64,000 nt of DNA from Oncomelania hupensis (GCA_036898135.1 CM072523.1:40452876-40516875), one strand, 5' to 3'; positions 42,415 to 63,043 are shown, numbered from the stretch's first letter. Notes: generated by a model from the letters alone, not told the origin. Numbers and translations are program-made.

Positions 42415-45400
42415 TATATATATATACAAGACATTATGAGTGTAATAGACAAATGAAGGTAAAAGGTATAGGTGTCCCTGTAACCTTTTGGTCGTTGGAG
42501 AAGGAAGTCCTTGGGACCTCCCTTTTCTCTAGGACAGCTTAATGAAGGCGGTGCCTACCTCCTCTCCCTCGCTGCTTTACCTTCCCCGGTTCTAAACAGA
42601 TCCAGCTACCCATTGACAGCTGGTTGGATTGGAGTGTGTTGTGCACTTATTTCAACCTTTTTGTGTTGTTCAGTGGTTGCCTTCCAAGCATGTGACCCAT
42701 CCAAGTTCTAACCCTTCCCGTTGTTGATTAACATAAAACATGGCTAGCGTGTGCAAATGACAGTAAAAAAAACACAACAACAAATACCTCGCACTGGTAT
42801 TTCTTTTCCACAGTGTGCCGGTAAACATGAATGTAGAGCTTTCTGTCTCGGACAAACGTGGCTTGGCACTGAGCACATTTATAGCATGCAGTGGTACTAG
42901 CAACATTGCAGTGCTGTAACAAGGAGAACAATATCTCGTAATGTGAAACAAACCAAAAAATTTACATATGAAGTGACATGGGAAAAACATATACCAACAA
43001 GAATCTGAAGTGTACTAGTTTTAAGTGGTATGATAACAGTATATAATGGTACAGACTGTAAAGTCAAAATAAATCAGATACCTTTTATATATCAATTCAA
43101 GGAAATGTCTGTTTTATTTCTATCTGAAGTAATATATTGTGTGAAAAAAACCTGATAAAATTGCTTTGATGCCCACACAGCTTCCTGCATATCAACAAAA
43201 TTGCAGCTAACGACCAATTGTTGCCATCATTGTTAAAACTCTGAAGGTGCAATGAGTATTCTTTAAATGGAAACCTACTACAAGACTAATGCAAAAAGGT
43301 TCAAGCTTTACCTCTGACATAATGTGTTTCTTCAGCTCCTTTGTCAAGCTGAACGGCAAGTCACAGAGGGCACAAACATACAAATTTTGTCCCGAGTGTG
43401 TCCGCAGATGGGCATCCAAAGCTCCCTTCTTTTTGAATGACCTACAGGCAAAGAACTCGCAGTGATGTTGCATAATATACAAGCATTTCATGTACTATCT
43501 GTACTGACTCTACATAGTTCGAATGATAGCATTCACTTATATTTACACATACACATACACACCAAGCATGCACACACATTGTCATTCTTCGCTAGAGTAG
43601 GTAACAGACATTGGCAAGTCGTGTAAGTTTCAATGGGGAAAATATACACAACATCAATCAATGATCTCGATTCTATATGGTGGTTCTCAACGGGAAGATG
43701 ACTGGACTCATAATAACAAATGTCACATAAAGTATGACGTCAGCAATGATCAATAAGTGGGGAAAATACAAGGCAAGGGGGAACAGCACAAAAAATGTTG
43801 GTGGTTGCACACTCATGGTTGATATATATATTTAAAAAAAGATGCCTTGCAGGGTTTAAGTCGTAAACAAAATGCAACACACTGAGCATGCTATAGCATG
43901 AATATTAGTGGTCTATACATGTATAAAACTACACTAACTCAAGAAATTATTTGATGAAATGAAAGGAAGTACCTTGAGCACTGCTGGCAGTGATATTCCC
44001 AGTCTTTGCCATAATCCTCTGCATGAATAGCCATGTGGCGCTTGAGAAGATATGGTTCTTTGAACACTGATGAGCATTTGTCACATGGATGGACTCCTCC
44101 TTTCCGCCCTTTGCGTTCTTTCTTTTCGTGATCTTTCTCTGTCCTTTCCGTGGTCGTCTCACTAGAATCTTCCACTGTTGAAAATCTCTCCTCGTCACTG
44201 CACTCCTCATTCTTGATGCCACATTCAATCGTCATTTCTGCCGCTTCACAATCCACATTGGTGTCTTCTGCCTCACGGTCTACTTTGTGTCTTTTCACAG
44301 GTTTCTGTCTGAAGTCCGCCTTCCGTTTTTCAGTAATGCCTTTCTTAGTCTCCCTACAGTTCACAGTTTCCTCAGTCCTTCTAGGGATCACAATTTTCTC
44401 AGACTTTCTGGCATTCACAGACCGGTTCTTGGGCTTGTGACCTTTTTTTCTGCCTGTGCAGGCTTGTGGCAAGCGAAGGTTAGCAGTGAATGAGAAATTA
44501 TCACACACATCTGTGTCACTGCCACTGTCTGGAGGTGAAATGCTGTTGTTAGCTTTATGGCTACGTGTTGTTCTTTTAAAAGTGTGTGACACTGGTTTTG
44601 CTGGTGTGGAAGAAGAGTCACAGAATTCTGAACCTTTTTCTTTATCCACGGGCGAGAAATGATTTTTGGGTGGTCGCCCCCGTCGACGTTTCTCCCCTCT
44701 TGTGTCAGTGATAGTTTCTGTGACAGCACAAGGTAGTGTTTTGGACTCTTCTGTTGTGTGATGATCGGTCTGAAAGAGTAAAACAGATAATAAAAATGCT
44801 TAACATAAATTTTATTTGTAAGGCAGCCAACTTTAACCATCTTAGCAAAAGTAATAATGCTATAAAGAACATTTTTAATTGACCTTTTGAACGTATATCA
44901 GGCAGTTATAAAGCTTATAGACGCAGTCCGCCCAAAACGCAGCACTGAGCGCGCCAGAGGCTGTTGGAGGGCCTATGCTTACATGCTGCCTATTCTGGCT
45001 AAATCTTTGACACCTTGCTAGCGTCAAGGATGCTTGTTTTGTGGAAACAGGCCTACTGAACACACTTCTTCCAGTGTTGAACACTAGCACTCTCGTATAA
45101 TCAACTGCGCTACACATTTGATCTATACAAACATCCAATCACCTGAATGCCAACATCTTCAAAGTAAACAGTAAGGCCATCAGCAACATCGCTGCTTTCT
45201 TCCTTTTTGTCACAATTCGCAGATGTGTCTGATGCGGGAAGTGATTCTTTTTCCACCAAAGGGCCTGAAAATTATCAAAATATGATATCCATGCGGGAAA
45301 AAATGCGCTACTGCAAATTAGAAAAAAACAAACATGTAGGGTGACTTGATACAAATTGCAAGTGTATGTGTGTGCATGTGTGCGAGCGCTTAGAGCAAGC

Positions 45401-46145
45401 TTTCAGTTTGGTTTTGCGCTTTAAAGAGAGAAAATTTTATTATTTGTATTAAATTTAAAAAAATGTATATAAATCTAAAAACAAATCTATAAGTCATATT
45501 TACACACACGATTACACATGTGCATACACACTAAACCAACATAAATTTAAAAATTTGTAAAAAAAAATAACAATAGGATGGACTTATGGTGAATGTTCAT
45601 TCTTAATGATTGTGGCTTAGTTAATTTTTTGAAATCAAATTTATTCCACTGACACAATGAGTGTTGACTATGCCACTATACCAGTATTCTGAATCTGAAT
45701 CCTGATGTCAAATATTTTGATAACAACATTCACTGCATCAATGCAGATGACTAAGACAGGCATATTCCATATATAAACTGATCAAGCGTTTTTTGAATTT
45801 TCTTTTTTCTTTTTTTTTTAACCCTCATAATTTTTATGTATTGATCATTCTTATAATATTTCAAATTCAAGAAAGCTCCTAGAACACCAACTACTAACGT
45901 AATATAATTACTTGTACTATAATTACAGAAATAAATTACAGATCTATGAAGAATTGTAAGTTGCACTCATGCTACTATCACTGTTGGTAATGCCAATTAA
46001 GTTGGTAGAACAATTGGATAACTAACCTTGCGAGTTGTAGGCAGCAGCACAGTGAGGACACAGTGCGATGGAGAAAGCCTTCTTGCAAGTAAGGCAAGAC
46101 ATCACATTGATTGGAGTGCTGACTAAAGTATCTCCCTTCTTATAA
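37650..46145 (-). CDS. Zinc-finger gene B: paralogue of gene A (8 exons, 5' exon missing)
   Basis: Predicted nuclear DNA-binding protein; 822 residues are present. Exons: 46145-46027, 45264-45143, 44769-43973, 43441-43312, 42913-42788, 40695-40551, 40140-39973, 38512-37650. All junctions are GT-AG and in phase. The first exon listed starts mid-codon with no ATG, so an upstream exon equivalent to gene A exon 1 is expected, probably in the N gap. The CxxC-x8-CxxC module (MSCLTC, CPHC) is conserved, an AT-hook (RRRGRPPK) opens the third exon, and ten C2H2 fingers follow as in gene A. The exon coding fingers 7-8 differs from gene A at only 6 of 57 residues, while the acidic linker is unalignable by eye. 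The 271-bp exon 6 of gene A is split here into 126 + 145 bp. The C-terminus carries an added LDVSRSG-type repeat and ends YHYQY. Confidence 0.85.
37770..38010 (-). repeat. coding repeat LDVSRSG-type in zinc-finger gene B
   Basis: About nine degenerate copies of a 7-10-residue unit (SRSGLD, SRNGLDV and similar), encoded by a minisatellite with recurring TCTAGAAACATC. Gene A has only a short region in the same place. Confidence 0.8.
38530..38590 (-). repeat. 3' fragment of the 20,509-21,072 element
   Basis: The minus strand reads GGTCCTGATTTGGCTTGGAA, then GGACCTAAAGCAATAAT, the 3' end of that element. It lies within 20 bp of the last-exon acceptor of zinc-finger gene B. Confidence 0.65.
38945..39354. 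mobile_element. MITE with 13-14-bp TIRs and 6-bp target duplication (copy 2)
   Basis: Begins CAGAGGTGCCAACC and ends GTTGGCACCTCTG. Flanked by CATATG at 38,939-38,944 and 39,355-39,360. Homologous throughout to 3,485-3,901 but at a different target site, in the last intron of zinc-finger gene B. Confidence 0.85.
40735..42330. other. extra intron of zinc-finger gene B, A/T-rich
   Basis: The intron 40,696-42,787 has no counterpart in gene A. It contains ATA/ATG microsatellites (about 40,750-40,930), a LINE-tail fragment at 41,225-41,345, a TA array (42,337-42,427) and a SINE-like copy. No gene was recognised in the 41.4-42.3 kb stretch. Confidence 0.5.
42337..42427. repeat. (TA)n microsatellite
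   Basis: Long TA array in the extra intron of zinc-finger gene B. Confidence 0.95.
42450..42725 (-). repeat. SINE-like repeat, diverged copy of the 10,401-10,705 family
   Basis: Carries the family's GGTAAAAGGTATAGGTGTCC edge, the CTCGCTGCTTTACCTTCCCC block and the GTGACCCATCCAAGTTCTAA head on the minus strand. It ends about 60 bp before the 42,788 exon boundary. Confidence 0.65.
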
Positions 46146-46388
46146 CTGTGGAGTGAAAAACATGCATTACCAGATGAAGAAATATTGCAAGTTCAAGAGG
46201 AAATGTATTAACGATTTTCATGATGGGAAATGAAATGTTTCTATTTTTAAAAGAGATTTTATAACAAATTCATGATTCACTTGCACTATAAAATTCTTAA
46301 TAAGAGTACACATGCAAGATCACCTAGATGATTGTTGTTTTTGTCTTTTGAATTTAGTGTTTATTTCAGGGTCTTACAAAAACGAAAT
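46146..46388. other. gene B intron up to the gap
   Basis: No exon visible. The first coding exon of zinc-finger gene B is not here. Confidence 0.5.
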
Positions 46389-46888
46389 NNNNNNNNNNNN
46401 NNNNNNNNNNNNNNNNNNNNNNNNNNNNNNNNNNNNNNNNNNNNNNNNNNNNNNNNNNNNNNNNNNNNNNNNNNNNNNNNNNNNNNNNNNNNNNNNNNNN
46501 NNNNNNNNNNNNNNNNNNNNNNNNNNNNNNNNNNNNNNNNNNNNNNNNNNNNNNNNNNNNNNNNNNNNNNNNNNNNNNNNNNNNNNNNNNNNNNNNNNNN
46601 NNNNNNNNNNNNNNNNNNNNNNNNNNNNNNNNNNNNNNNNNNNNNNNNNNNNNNNNNNNNNNNNNNNNNNNNNNNNNNNNNNNNNNNNNNNNNNNNNNNN
46701 NNNNNNNNNNNNNNNNNNNNNNNNNNNNNNNNNNNNNNNNNNNNNNNNNNNNNNNNNNNNNNNNNNNNNNNNNNNNNNNNNNNNNNNNNNNNNNNNNNNN
46801 NNNNNNNNNNNNNNNNNNNNNNNNNNNNNNNNNNNNNNNNNNNNNNNNNNNNNNNNNNNNNNNNNNNNNNNNNNNNNNNNNNNNNNNN
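46389..46888. other. assembly gap of exactly 500 N
   Basis: The round length indicates a placeholder of unknown true size. Left flank is the zinc-finger gene B upstream intron; right flank begins inside the telomere-like array of the duplicated block. Confidence 0.98.
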
Positions 46889-46910
46889 TTAGGGTTTAGG
46901 GTTAGGGTTA

Positions 46911-49900
46911 CGACGCCTAAGAACATCGTGAAGGCGCCAGGCTAAAGACACCCGGAACAGTTGAGGAAGGGGCATTTAGAAAGGCTTCGCGCGATCACGG
47001 CCTGTTTTGCCCTACACTACGACGCAATCAACTACTACTCCAATATTCAATAATAATCGTTTTTGCCCAAGACACGCTACATGATGACACTATCCACTAA
47101 TTCCATACCGGATCGGTCGTCGCCCGGCTCAAGGACCGCGCCTTCCGTTGGCCACCAGGACGGAGGTGTTAGGTATGCTCCGCACGAGAAACAACATCGT
47201 CATAGGAAACCTGGAATGTCAGGACCCTAACTGCGGAAGGAAAATTAGAAGAACTGGCCCACGAGATGGAACGTTCTAGGCATCAGCGAACTGCGCTGGA
47301 AAGGCCTAGGTGAAACAACGACCGACAAAGGCCACAAGCTCTATTTCAGCGGTAGAGATGACAGGCACGAACACGGCGTTGGATTCTTGGTCCACAAGAA
47401 CATTCTAGCCACTGTCATGGGTTGCCGCCCAGTCTCCAGTAGACTCATTACCATCCGCCTGAGAGCAGCCCCTTTCAACATCACCACCATACAGGCCTAT
47501 GCCCCAACATCAGACTATGACGACAGCGAAGTGGAGGATTTTTATGAAAATATACAGGCGGTCCTTGACCAAGTGCCGAAGAAGGACATAGTCATAGTGC
47601 AAGGCGACTGGAATGCCAAGGTTGGCCAAGATGCGCACCACAACTGGGGAGACACATATGGACCCCACTGCAACAACGAGACAAATGACAGGGGTCTGAG
47701 ACTCTTGGAGTTTACCAGATACAACAATCTGGTACTGGCAAACACGCTTGGTCTCCACAAAAACTCCAGACGATGGACATGGCACAGTCCCGGCGGGAAG
47801 CATCACACCAAATAGACTACATCATGGTCAAGAAACGCTTCAGATCAAGCATCAACATAGACAGGACACGCACTTTTCCAGGAGCAGACATCGGAAGTGA
47901 CCACGATCTCGTGATGATATCTTTCCGGCTCCACTTGAAGAGAGTAAATACAGCAAAGTGCACTAGACTGAAGTTCGACCTAGACAAACTGCAAGACCCA
48001 GAGGTGGCAGAACTATTTCAGGCCACAATTGGAGGGAAATTTGCACCACTGCTCATTTTGGGGGCTGGTGAAGTAGATGTCAACACCATGACCACTACCT
48101 TCAACTCAGCTGTGACAGATGCCGCCACTGAGATCCTTGGCAAGCACCGACCAAAGAAAAAGCCGTGGATCACACCTGAACTTTCGGATCTGTTTGATAA
48201 ACGAAGAGAGATTTAAAAAAAAAAAAAAAAGAACACCTCACAGGGAGCTGATGTCTACCGAAAAATCAACAATGACATCCGAAAAGGCATGCGCACAGCA
48301 AAGGAGAACTGGATAGAAGATCAATGCCAGGAAATAGAGAACAGTCTGAACAAGAACAACAGCAAGAAGGCCTACAAGACTGTGAAGCGGCTGACAAGTG
48401 TCAAACAGCCCAAAGTCTCCACGATCCAAAGCAAGTCTGGCATATGCCTTACAGAAGAACAAGAAGTCTTGGACAGATGGACAGAGTACTGCTCTGACCT
48501 TTACAACCATACACCAAAATGGAGACCCATCAGTTCTAGCATGTCCCGAGAACAGAGAAGAAGAAGAAATCCTCCCAATTCTCCGGGAAGAAGTTGAGGC
48601 AGCAGTGCAATCGCTAAAGAAAGGGAAGTCAGCGGGAGTGGACAACATACCCGCGGAACTGCTACAAGCAGAATGAGAAGCGATGATTGATGCCCTCACC
48701 ATTATCTGTAACAAGATCTGGCAGAGTGGGGAGTGGCCTATACCATGGACCCAGTCACTTGTCATCACTCTTCCCAAAAAAGGTAACCTTCAGGAGTGTA
48801 ACAATTACCGCACCATCAGCCTCATCAGCCATCCCAGCAAGGTCCTCCTGAAAATAATACTCAACAGGTTGAAACCCCAAGCTGAACAAATCATAGCTAA
48901 AAAAACAAGCAGGATTCAGGGCAGGGCGAAGTACCACTGAACAGATTTTCAACCTCAGAATAATCTGTGAGAAATACCTACAGCACCAACAACATCTATA
49001 TCATGTGTTCATAGACTTCAAGAAGGCGTTTGACCGAGTCTGGCATGCAGCTCTATGGGCAGCAATGAAAGTGTACAACATCAGCCCTAAAATTATTGAA
49101 GTCACCAAAAGCCTGTATTACAAGGCTACCAGTGCAGTCCTCCACAACAGCGCCATCGGGAAATGGTTTAGAACAACAATCGGTGTGCGTCAAGGATGCC
49201 TACTCTCTGCAACACTCTTCAACATCTTCTTAGAGCGCATCATGTCAGATGCTCTTGCAGATCATGAAGGCACAGTCAGGGGGTAGAGCAATCTCCAATC
49301 TTCGTTTTGCGGATGACATTGATGGATTGGCTGGAGAGGAACAAGAACTTGAACAGCTGGTACAGAGGCTTGACACCACCTCCAGAGCTTATGGAATGGA
49401 AATAAGTGCAGAGAAGACCAAAATGATGACCAACAGCAGCAATGGCATCAACGCGGACATCAAAGTCCAAGGCCAATCCATCAACACAGTGCATAGCTTC
49501 AAATATTTAGGAGCCATTGTATCAAACAATGGGTCCCGACAGGAAGTCCTCTCCAGGATCGCACAAACAACTGCTGCCCTGACAAGATTGAAGCCCATTT
49601 GGAAAGACAGGACCATCAGTCTACATTCCAAAGTAAGACTGCTGCGCTCCCTTGTCATCTCCATCTTCCTATATGCTTGCGAAGCATGGACCCTCACAGC
49701 AGATCTCCAACGAAGAATACAAAGCATGGAGATGAGGTGCTACAGAAGACTTCTGGGCATTTCCTATACCCAACACATCACCAACGACGAAGTCCGACAG
49801 ACCACCACACAAGCCATTGGACAACACGATGACCTGCTCACAGCGGTGAAGAAACTGAAACTCCGATGGTATGGCCACGTCACCAGATCATCAGGCCTTG

Positions 49901-50662
49901 CAAGGCACAGTGCAAGGAGGTAGAAGAAGAGGGAGACCGAAAAAGAGTTGGGAGGACAACATTCGAGAATGGAGGGATTTGACAGTGAGCGAAGCCATCA
50001 GGACCACCTTCAACTTAGTTGTGACAGATGCCGCCACGGAGATCCTTGGAAAGCACAGGTCAAAGAAGAAGCTGTGGATCACACCTGAACCTTTGGACCT
50101 GTGTGATAGACGAAGAGAGATGAAAAGGAAAAAAAAACACTTCACAGGGAGCTGATGCCTAACTAAAAATCAACAATGAAATCCGAAAAGGCATGCGCAC
50201 AGCAAAGGAGAACTGGATAGAAGATCAATGCCAAATAGAGAACAGTCTGAACAAGAACAACAGCAAGAAGGCTTACCAGACTGTGAAGCGGCTGAAAAGT
50301 GTTAAACAGCCCAAGGTCTCCACGATCCAAAGCAAGTCTGGCATATGCCTAGTTACAGGTTCGCGCAGAAGAACAAGAAGTCTTGGACAGATGGACAGAG
50401 TACTGCTCTGACCTTTACAACCATAAACCAAACGGAGACCCATCAATTCTATCATGTCCAGAGAACAGAGAAGAAGAAGAAAATCCTCCCAATTCTCCCA
50501 GAAGAAGTTGAGGCAGCAGTGCAATCGTTGAAGAAGGGGAAGTCAGCGGGGGGGGTGGACAACTGTTATACCCGTGGAACTGCTTCAAGCAGGAGGAGAA
50601 GCGATGATCGACGCACTCACCATTATCTGTAACAAGATCTGGCAGAGTGGGGAGTGGCCTAC
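46911..50662 (+). mobile_element. RTE-like element pair, second block copy
   Basis: Same chimeric structure as 13,338-17,120, including shared stops and the fusion of the RT C-terminus to a second linker (about 49,993). Differences: no stop at the GGAGGG site near 48,030, an extra A near 48,518 shifting frame, and a deletion near 49,903 in the C-terminal region. Confidence 0.85.
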
Positions 50663-51563
50663 TTTTTTTATTTTTTTTATTTTTATATATTTAAAAATAA
50701 TTATGGAAACGCACAAAAAAAGCTGGCAAACTTACTTTCGTACATCAATTTTTGAGTACAAGGAAATATCTGGAGTAACAGTTATTGCGTCATACTCAGA
50801 TGACGTACGCACACTTTTGCGTCATTCGAACGCAACCAGTTTCAATCAATGGGAGTGGGGAAAAAAAAAAGAAGCACGAGATCTGTTCATTTTGAATACA
50901 TGTACGACAAAACTATATGGCAGATATTGCTAGATTTGTTTAGTGAAACACATATTTGAGGTAAGTCAGTGTGTCTTAAAATAAATCAGACCTCAGTAAT
51001 ATTATCAGAAAAAATATCTGGAGAACTTTTGATCGATGAGGCAGAGATATTCGCAGGCTCAGAAGCCTCAATCAACTTTCGTCTTTGTAACTTTTACTAT
51101 CAAGTATCATTACTACCTATGTAGGCTTAGTTAAACCAAAGAGCTTATTACGGAAAGAGAGGGAACTTCCATTATGTCATACAAAAATGCGAGATGCTCT
51201 CACGGATTATTTCCCTTTGCTCGGGCTGGCTATATTTCATCATCTTCTATATGAATGATCTGTGCGTGGTAACTTATTGAGCCTATGCCATTGCAAAAGA
51301 ACATTTTTATGGCAACGTTTGCAAAAACAAACTTTTAACCATCATTATTATTAACATTCCGCTACTGCTGTCTTTTTTTTTTTTGTTTGTTTATGTTTAC
51401 TTATTGACATTTATTAGGTGCTTTTATGCTGCTTATGTGTGTATGTCATAGGTTCGTTTTGTGCCCCGGAATTTATTATTTTTTAATCAACGACAGATAT
51501 TTTAACATTAAAATATGCATGCCAGACTGTTTCATTTATCCTAAACTGTGTAAATCCATAATC

Positions 51564-51564
<1 letters not shown>

Positions 51565-51634
<70 letters not shown>
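51565..51634. repeat. (GA)n microsatellite, copy 2
   Basis: Shorter allele of the 18,025-18,102 array. Confidence 0.95.
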
Positions 51635-51636
<2 letters not shown>

Positions 51637-52297
51637 CTGTCATTCAATCAATTCATCACAATAAAGCACAATAACAAAATGTTTCACTAATAGTGTGAAT
51701 TTAAATTATATCAGGTGTCCCCCTACCCCTCCCAACCCTCTCACCCCCCACATCACTGGCTTAATAACATCAGTCACTTCATGGAAAATAATTAATTAAT
51801 CAGACAGAACAATCAGAACCTAGACTACAACATTCCACGCAATATAGATCTAATGCGCAGAAATTCACAGATCAGAACAAGGACTGAGTTTCTACATTTC
51901 ATTTTTTTCCCGTTTACACTCAAACGAAAAGGGATTACAACAGATCAATGACCATTTTTGTGCCTAGGTAAGGGGTTATCTTGCACAGTATGTGATCTTA
52001 GACTTAGTCTAATTTAACTTGTTAACATAAGCAGTTTGACGAAGCCAAACTGCCAATCTGACATCTACTTTTGAAATATAAGCACAAATATAGTCAAACA
52101 ACCTAGCAATAACGTAAACAGTGAGCGACCTGTTGAACGTAAACTGTCAGCAAGCAAACTGTTTTGGATTTAGCACATAGGTATAACATGAATCATTCAA
52201 GCCGCTCTCCGAGTGTTTTAACACTAACAGCACTGCAGCGGTCTTAGTTTAGACCTACATAAACACAAAAAAATGAAGTTTTTCAATTGCAATTTAC

Positions 52298-52437
52298 CTT
52301 TCTTTGTCTCTTGGAAATTTGAAAAAGGACTTGCCAACACAACTTTTCTTGTATCTGGCATTACGGCAATTGATGGCTGTGCAAAAGTCACCGCCCTGTT
52401 CCACTCGGTCGCCTTTTGACTTTCTGCCACGAGCCAT
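52298..52437 (-). CDS. THAP-type exon, second block copy
   Basis: Same 46-codon exon as 18,765-18,904, with the ATG, the donor and the CTAINC/SFFKFPRD residues preserved. See that entry for interpretation. Confidence 0.6.
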
Positions 52438-52607
52438 TTTCAGCATGCTGACAAGGGCGCATAACTCGTACCTTTCGTCTCGCGGTTCTGTACCAAGTTC
52501 CCCCTCTTTCTATCTCTTTGGTTAAACCCAACTTGAACCGTAAAAAAAATCTCGTTGACAAATTGTTTTGAAGGATATACTTAATGAATAATTATGATTA
52601 ATAATTG

Positions 52608-54010
<1,403 letters not shown>

Positions 54011-54041
54011 GAAAAAGAATACTACAAATTAATCACACAAA

Positions 54042-54602
54042 ACCCCCGTTGGGGTGCCGGGGGTTTCAGTATAAATAGTATCCCCACTTTCTGGAAATTT
54101 AGTGCTTTAAATTCCCACTGTCGCTGTCTTTCTCATTTGCTCTTTCTCATTCCTGCTCTGTTCTATCAATCTGCTATACTATCGTCTTCTTCGCTAGCCC
54201 AGTCTCCCAGTTTCTTGAAAACTCTTCCGGGACAAGACTCCTTATTTGTGTATGAGGTCTGTTGGATCAGCTTGGGAATATTGGACGCTTTCTGCCAGGT
54301 GGTCACTAGGGCTTACTATGATGTTATTATTTAGCATTGTAGGCATTTTATATGTATGTGTTTTGTTGATAATTTATAATGATGTTTGTATTCTATTTTG
54401 GTTTTGTAAACGGGGGTTCGATAAGTTGGGGTGAAGCCTCAGCCGTCCCTGCGTGGGATGTCTTTATTGTAAAGTGACTGGCTGGTGGAGAGCTTTCGGT
54501 TTTACCACTAGGGTTGTTTCAGCAGATCTTTTATGCGGATCGGGGGTTGTCCGGTCCTGATTTGGCTCGGAAGAGTCCGCTGGACCTAAAGCAATAATAA
54601 TG
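54042..54602 (+). mobile_element. non-coding element with 12-bp TSD, second block copy
   Basis: Flanked by TAATCACACAAA at 54,030-54,041 and 54,603-54,614, as at 20,509-21,072. Confidence 0.75.
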
Positions 54603-54685
54603 TAATCACACAAAGAGGGGATACTAAATAAGCCGAAAGGCTTTAAGGATCAGAAAATCCAGTCCTACTACTACTACTACTACTA

Positions 54686-54733
<48 letters not shown>

Positions 54734-55359
54734 TGATATATAGGTAGTAGTGATAGTTACAAAGACGAAAGAATTAGAGACTTCCGAGCTGGGGTGAGGG
54801 AGGTGGGTGGGTGAGGGGGTGAGGGAGGAGAGGGAAATAGAATTTAAAAAAATTATGAAAGTTTTATTTTATTCTGGAAAAAAACAACAACACACACGCA
54901 CGCAAATACACACACAACCGTGTAGAAACGACGTTGTGATGACTTTCATGAAACTCTACATACGTTACTTTGACATTTTTACAAATTTGTCGATTTTTTT
55001 AAGCTATCCCTAACCTTAACCATAACCCTTAACCTAACCCTAAGCCTAACACAGCCCTAACCCTAATGGAACACTGTTTTGACGTCAAAATAACGGGGTC
55101 CGTCAAAAGAAAGTACGTAGAGGTTCAAGTGTATGTCAGAATAACGGCGTTTCTACCTAGGCACACACACACACACATATCCACACACACAAAATCACCG
55201 TGATACCAGCAGGCTATCCCAATGTTTTTGCTATCCTATAGACTGTTCAGTCAGTTTTAAAGGCAGGTCTATATAGATTTGAAAGATATATGCCTTCTAA
55301 TTTAACAGAGCGCGGAAAAAAAATTACTACTGACATCGGTAGTTGCATTATAATTTTTG

Positions 55360-55485
55360 ACTTGCATGAGTAGCAGTGTGTCTATGTATTCACTCCTAAC
55401 CCCCCACCACCACACCTACACACACACACTCCGCTCACCCTCCCAAATAAAAAAGAAAATAAAAGAAGAAAAAAAGAAGAAACAC

Positions 55486-55524
<39 letters not shown>

Positions 55525-56652
55525 AACAACAACAGCAGATTTGTGCAAATCTGTGCGAGATAGTCCAAAAATGATACTAATTTTTGGTTGTTGTTTTGAT
55601 CGGTCCGTCCTTCCGTCTGTCTTTCCGTCCGTCTGTGCAAAACTTGCAAGTGGCTTAATATTTAGGAACTTATCTCAACTATCACAACAAAACTTGGTAA
55701 CCTGGAGACCTCAAGTATGATTAGTGAATGAATTACTTCATTTCAAGGTCAAGGTCAAATGGTCAATAAATGTTAGTCAGAAAATGACTTTTTTTTTTCC
55801 TCCCACAAAAATGAACCTTTTTCCTAAGTCATTAATATTGAGCTTACTTTGAGGCATGATAGATATCAATGAGGCACAGAGTGCTGATGCTAATTTATGT
55901 ACATAGTTGTAAATAGTCTGTACCTTTACTGTTCCGTCTTTGGTGTATTGTAGCAAAAGTGATGTTTTATCGAGTGCATGTATTTATATGTAATGACTAT
56001 GTAAAGCGTGGCGAGTCTGGTCATAGGCTGGAGTACCCGCTATATAAAAATCCGTTATTATTATTATTATTTATGTAAATTTGATCAACCTCGCTCCAAG
56101 GTCAAGGTCATTGGAGCTGTCCAAAGTCGGTTCGTGTAGTTACTTTGACCCTAAACAATGAGAAGTCCAAACGTTGCATTTAGAGATAATAGATTTATCT
56201 TTTATATGTGTTCCGTTTTTGCATTGATCATGAAGGTCGAGTCATTTTAGGCCTTACAAAAACATTTTAAAAATGTCATCGTACAGGTGGAATGGCTGTA
56301 TATTTAACCCATAGTATGCCACACAGCATTGGGTTATTTGATCATACATGAGCATCAGAGGACACATGAAGGTCAAGGTCATCCCAAGGTCAATATTACT
56401 GAAGGTCAAGGTCATCCCAAAGGCACTGTTTTTCTGGCATAATACAACTTACTGTAGTTTATTTGATGAATGTCCATTTGGAGACAGAAGTCAAGGTCAT
56501 CTCAAGGTCAAGATCCCCATAAAATCAAATTCAGTATTTGCATTTTAACGCCACAGTTTCGTTTGAGCTTTTCTGGGCGCTCATTTTCATGTTAAATATT
56601 GCCAGTTCTATAAGGGGCATGTGAATCATATAGGCTTTGCCCTTCTATTTGT
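55360..56652 (+). repeat. AGGTCA-rich dispersed repeat, second block copy
   Basis: Counterpart of 21,828-23,125, with the same internal SINE-like insertion and AAGGTCAAGGTCA motifs. Confidence 0.7.
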
Positions 56653-56754
56653 GCTGTTTTGTGCAGGGACTCATGACCACGTCACGGTCTCGCTTGGACA
56701 GAAAATAATCCACTAAGCATTGCTATATTTTGCTAGCAAGTACCCACTCGGATA

Positions 56755-62749
<5,995 letters not shown>

Positions 62750-62811
62750 GTAACAAAGATAAGAGACACAAAATGTTTGTTTAAAACACAAGTGATAATA
62801 GCCTCTCTTCA

Positions 62812-63021
62812 TTGGAAGGTTTGTGGATTGTACAAAGAGGTTCAACAATTATTTTTCGAGGTTCTCAGATCCCAAACCTAGGTTGCTGAACCTTTTAGAC
62901 AAAAAATAAGTTTAGGAACCTAGGTTGCTGAACCTTTTAGACAAAAAATAAGTTTAGGAACCTAGGTTCAGGATCTGAGAACCTCTCCAAAAAAAGTTTT
63001 GAACCTCCATGAACCTTCCAA
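62812..63021. repeat. foldback element, second block copy
   Basis: Counterpart of 29,341-29,550. Confidence 0.75.
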
Positions 63022-63043
63022 TTAAGCCATAAAGGCTGCCTCA

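Noticed and set aside
46312..46926. ORFs of about 186-195 residues across the gap
   Set aside because: They consist of N placeholders.
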